This document shows, in pieces, positions 61,949-64,000 of a stretch of 64,000 nt of DNA. Made by a program: the position numbers and the translations under genes. The stretch covers positions 4,826,501-4,890,500 of the forward strand of contig NZ_CP104067.1 of the NCBI RefSeq assembly GCF_026651875.1. The letters run 5' to 3'. The DNA is from Alicyclobacillus fastidiosus (GTDB lineage: Bacteria > Bacillota > Bacilli > Alicyclobacillales > Alicyclobacillaceae). The notes beneath the pieces were generated by a model. It had not been told where the DNA came from, ran no database searches, and saw only the letters and a program-made list of their open reading frames with translations. The stretch's first letter is position 1. Every line of letters begins with the position of its first letter.

Positions 61949-63364
61949 TCATTGATTTAAGGAAGCCGTGTCTCCGTCCACCCAGTCGGCCTGAATCCGT
62001 TCCATTGTCTTTCCAGACGTCTCAGGAACTGCTTTCTTCATGAACAACGCCATCATGATACAGAACACGGCGAAGATCCAGAACGTCAAGGTACCCCCAA
62101 CGGCCTGTAACAAAATCGGGAAAAACTGAGCGACTAGATAAGTTGCAAACCAGAGCATAAATGACGCAATGGACATCGCCCGACCACGGATACTCGTCGG
62201 GTAAATTTCTGAAAGGACAATCCAAACGCCGCCGCCCCAGGATAGTTCATAGGCGATTGTGTGCAGGAACACGAGTCCGAGAACTAACCACGTCATCATG
62301 TGGGGCAAAGCGAATGCCACGCCGAGAATCGCCAAAAACAAGGCCATAAACCAGCCGTTCCATACCAACAGGCGCTTGCGGCCAACGCGATCGACAATGA
62401 CCATCAGCACAATCACGAAGAGAACCTTAATCGCCCCAATCAGTACGGTGTCATAGAAGGAGGCGTTGGTCCCAGCACCCGCGGCCTTAAAGATCATCGG
62501 CGCATAGTAACCAACCGCGTTGGTGCCAGTGAATTGTTGGAAGATGGCTAGGAGGATACCGATGCCGAGCGCCTTGCGGATACCCGGTGTGGACACTTCT
62601 TTGAAGAAGGAATCGGGAACAACCTGAATCGAATCGCGAATGTCTTTGATGTCCCGTTTCGCCTGAGCTACTCCGTTCACTCGAGCGAGAATGGATAAAG
62701 CGTTTTCATCTCGTCCACGCGTGACGAGGTAGCGCGGGCTCTCGGGAACGAAAAACAGCAGCAGGAAGAAGATCATGCCCGGGATAACCCCCATGCTGAA
62801 CATCCACCGCCAACCGATTGTCTGATTCCAAGTCGCCGAATGTGTCGCGACGATGGCAGCGTTTACGAAGTAAACAATGAAAATACCGGATACGATCGCC
62901 AACTGGTTGGTTCCCACGAGACGACCCCGAATCTTGGCCGGAGCGATCTCAGCGATGTAAAGTGGCGACAAAAGCGAAGCTAAACCGATGCCAACGCCAC
63001 CAAGGAAGCGCCCAATCACAAGCGTGGACACGCCGCCGGCGAATGCGGTGATCAAACTACATAGGACGAAGGTGATTCCCGCAACCATGAGCGACTTTTT
63101 GCGCCCCAACTTATCACCCAGGAACCCCGCAATCAGCACTCCAACCATAGCACCGAGATCAATACTACTCGAAACGAGTCCAGTCATTGCAGCAGTCATA
63201 TGAAATTCGGTCTTCAAAAATCCATTGGCCCCCGCAATGACACCCGTATCATAACCAAACAGCAATCCACCGAGCGATGCAATGATGACGACTACAACCA
63301 CGAAACCTAAACCAGGTTTTGCATCTGATGACTCATTTAACGTCGTATTCGCACGCGTACTCAC
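61949..63364 (-). CDS. Sugar-porter MFS transporter (likely uronate uptake)
   Basis: A 471-aa sugar transporter of the MFS sugar-porter family with twelve helices. Signature motifs are GGLLFGYDTGVIAGA in helix one, GDKLGRKKSLM, the PESPRYLVTRGR loop after helix six, FQQFTGTNAVGYYAP in helix seven and the final PETSGKTMERIQ. The start is GTG at 63364 with AAGGTGGAG upstream. Location between a LacI regulator and the uxa genes suggests uptake of galacturonate; XylE/AraE-like proteins usually carry pentoses or hexoses, so this is inferred from context. Confidence 0.88.
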   Translation of the reverse strand: MSTRANTTLNESSDAKPGLGFVVVVVIIASLGGLLFGYDTGVIAGANGFLKTEFHMTAAMTGLVSSSIDLGAMVGVLIAGFLGDKLGRKKSLMVAGITFVLCSLITAFAGGVSTLVIGRFLGGVGIGLASLLSPLYIAEIAPAKIRGRLVGTNQLAIVSGIFIVYFVNAAIVATHSATWNQTIGWRWMFSMGVIPGMIFFLLLFFVPESPRYLVTRGRDENALSILARVNGVAQAKRDIKDIRDSIQVVPDSFFKEVSTPGIRKALGIGILLAIFQQFTGTNAVGYYAPMIFKAAGAGTNASFYDTVLIGAIKVLFVIVLMVIVDRVGRKRLLVWNGWFMALFLAILGVAFALPHMMTWLVLGLVFLHTIAYELSWGGGVWIVLSEIYPTSIRGRAMSIASFMLWFATYLVAQFFPILLQAVGGTLTFWIFAVFCIMMALFMKKAVPETSGKTMERIQADWVDGDTASLNQ

Positions 63365-63561
63365 TGTTCTCCACCTTTCCGACTGGCGTAATCTCACATT
63401 CCCTACGTAGACCCGCAACAAGGGACAGCGCTTTCAGTTTTTGCAGATCATTTCACGGCGCCGATACGTCTGTGGTCCCAGCCCCTCCCACTCGAAAAAT
63501 GAAAAGTGCTTGTACAACGATTCTTATAACACAATATAATGTTTATTTATTTCATATGTCA

Positions 63562-63577
63562 ATGTTAATTATAACAT
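63562..63577 (-). promoter_or_regulatory. Operator upstream of the sugar transporter gene
   Basis: ATGTTAATTATAACAT is a perfect 16-bp palindrome and matches the uxaA operator at 14 of 16 positions. It lies immediately after the stop of the LacI-family gene and about 200 bases before the transporter start. An ATAATG half-like element precedes it near 63535. Confidence 0.65.
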
Positions 63578-63578
63578 T

Positions 63579-64000
63579 TTAGAGAAGCGGAGCCGTTGAA
63601 CGCCTGAGCACAATATCCCCTTCCAGCACGATCCGCCGGGGTATTTCGTGCAACCCTTCGATGCGCTCTAGCAACATCTGGGTTCCTAATGACCCGAAAC
63701 TGTAGGTAGGTTGTATGGCTGAAGTGAACGCCGAATCAATCGCTGCAAGATAATCTGAATTCCCGAACCCCACAATGCTCATATCCTCGGGGATACGCAG
63801 TCCTAGTTCCCCCAGTCGCCTGACAGAATGTGCATACTGAAACATGTTTGCGACAAACAATGCAGTCGGAGGCTCTTCCAGGTTCAAGAGCTCATCAATA
63901 AACTTGGGATCGATATCCCGAGTCATGGTGGATCGCTTCATTAATTCCTCTGAAAACGCCAGGTTGTTCCGCTTTAGGGCCTGTAAATATCCCTCGACGC
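63579..64000 (-). CDS. LacI/GalR-family regulator, C-terminal part (cut by window edge)
   Basis: The minus frame enters from the window edge (VEGYLQALKRNNLAFSEELM) and runs to a stop at 63579, giving 139 residues of the second half of a LacI-type effector domain: FIDELLNLEEPPTALFVANM, IPEDMSIVGFGNSDYLAAID, LGTQMLLERIEG and the closing IVLEGDIVLRRSTAPL. The DNA-binding head lies outside the window. It precedes the transporter and uxa genes in the same direction and probably controls them, like KdgR of Bacillus. The internal ATG at 63941 is not the start. Confidence 0.9.
   Translation of the reverse strand, partial: VEGYLQALKRNNLAFSEELMKRSTMTRDIDPKFIDELLNLEEPPTALFVANMFQYAHSVRRLGELGLRIPEDMSIVGFGNSDYLAAIDSAFTSAIQPTYSFGSLGTQMLLERIEGLHEIPRRIVLEGDIVLRRSTAPLL

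Overview
The window looks like chromosome from a spore-forming Bacillota, most probably Alicyclobacillus or a close relative. This is inferred from GGAGG-type ribosome sites, roughly even base composition, frequent GTG/TTG starts, spore-type proteins (YtaF, SleB-like and SleL-like LysM hydrolases, a YjcZ-like peptide) and the mix of sugar-acid, Kdp and IS1182/IS1634/IS4-like genes. No rRNA, tRNA, CRISPR array or phage genes were seen.

Region 1 (1-5321): a minus-strand operon of zinc alcohol dehydrogenase, SDR dehydrogenase, RpiB-type isomerase, DhaK, DhaL and the start of an MFS transporter, divergent from a DeoR regulator. The gene set fits polyol to ketose to ketose-phosphate catabolism of the tetritol/erythrulose kind. 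A DHA2-type exporter and a headless LysR remnant follow (5361-7833).

Region 2 (7973-16555): a nine-gene minus-strand operon matching the uncharacterised E. coli yhf cluster: yhfZ regulator, PRD protein, yhfU, yhfT, php, yhfS, yhfX and yhfW, with an amidase-signature enzyme inserted between yhfS and yhfX. Its substrate is unknown. It is the best candidate here for an undescribed system.

Region 3 (16727-30413): a HAD phosphatase, thioesterase and esterase, then a Kdp potassium locus with several oddities. kdpA is cut by a 1653-bp IS4-like element with an 8-bp target duplication and also carries a frameshift. The KdpD sensor is split: a 773-aa protein holds two tandem KdpD N-terminal units and no kinase, while a separate divergent gene encodes the membrane/GAF/histidine-kinase half next to kdpE. 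Two tiny membrane genes (kdpF and an unnamed 27-aa ORF) lead the operon. A KimA-like potassium permease at 52396-54303 might compensate for loss of KdpA.

Region 4 (30605-54303): an accessory stretch with a methionine gamma-lyase and an orphan sensor-like protein, a polysaccharide deacetylase, two more insertion sequences (IS1182-like and IS1634-like), spore and cell-wall enzymes, a small lipoprotein, a glutaredoxin, a DMT permease, a large GT39 glycosyltransferase, an ApbE/ferric-reductase-like redox cluster, a decayed stalk-domain gene and the potassium permease.

Region 5 (54601-64000): exoA, then a complete galacturonate pathway (LacI regulator, sugar transporter, uxaA, uxaB, kdgK, eda, uxaC) transcribed on the minus strand. 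The transporter and uxaA promoters share a palindromic operator. Starts were chosen by ribosome-binding site and often differ from the longest reading frame.
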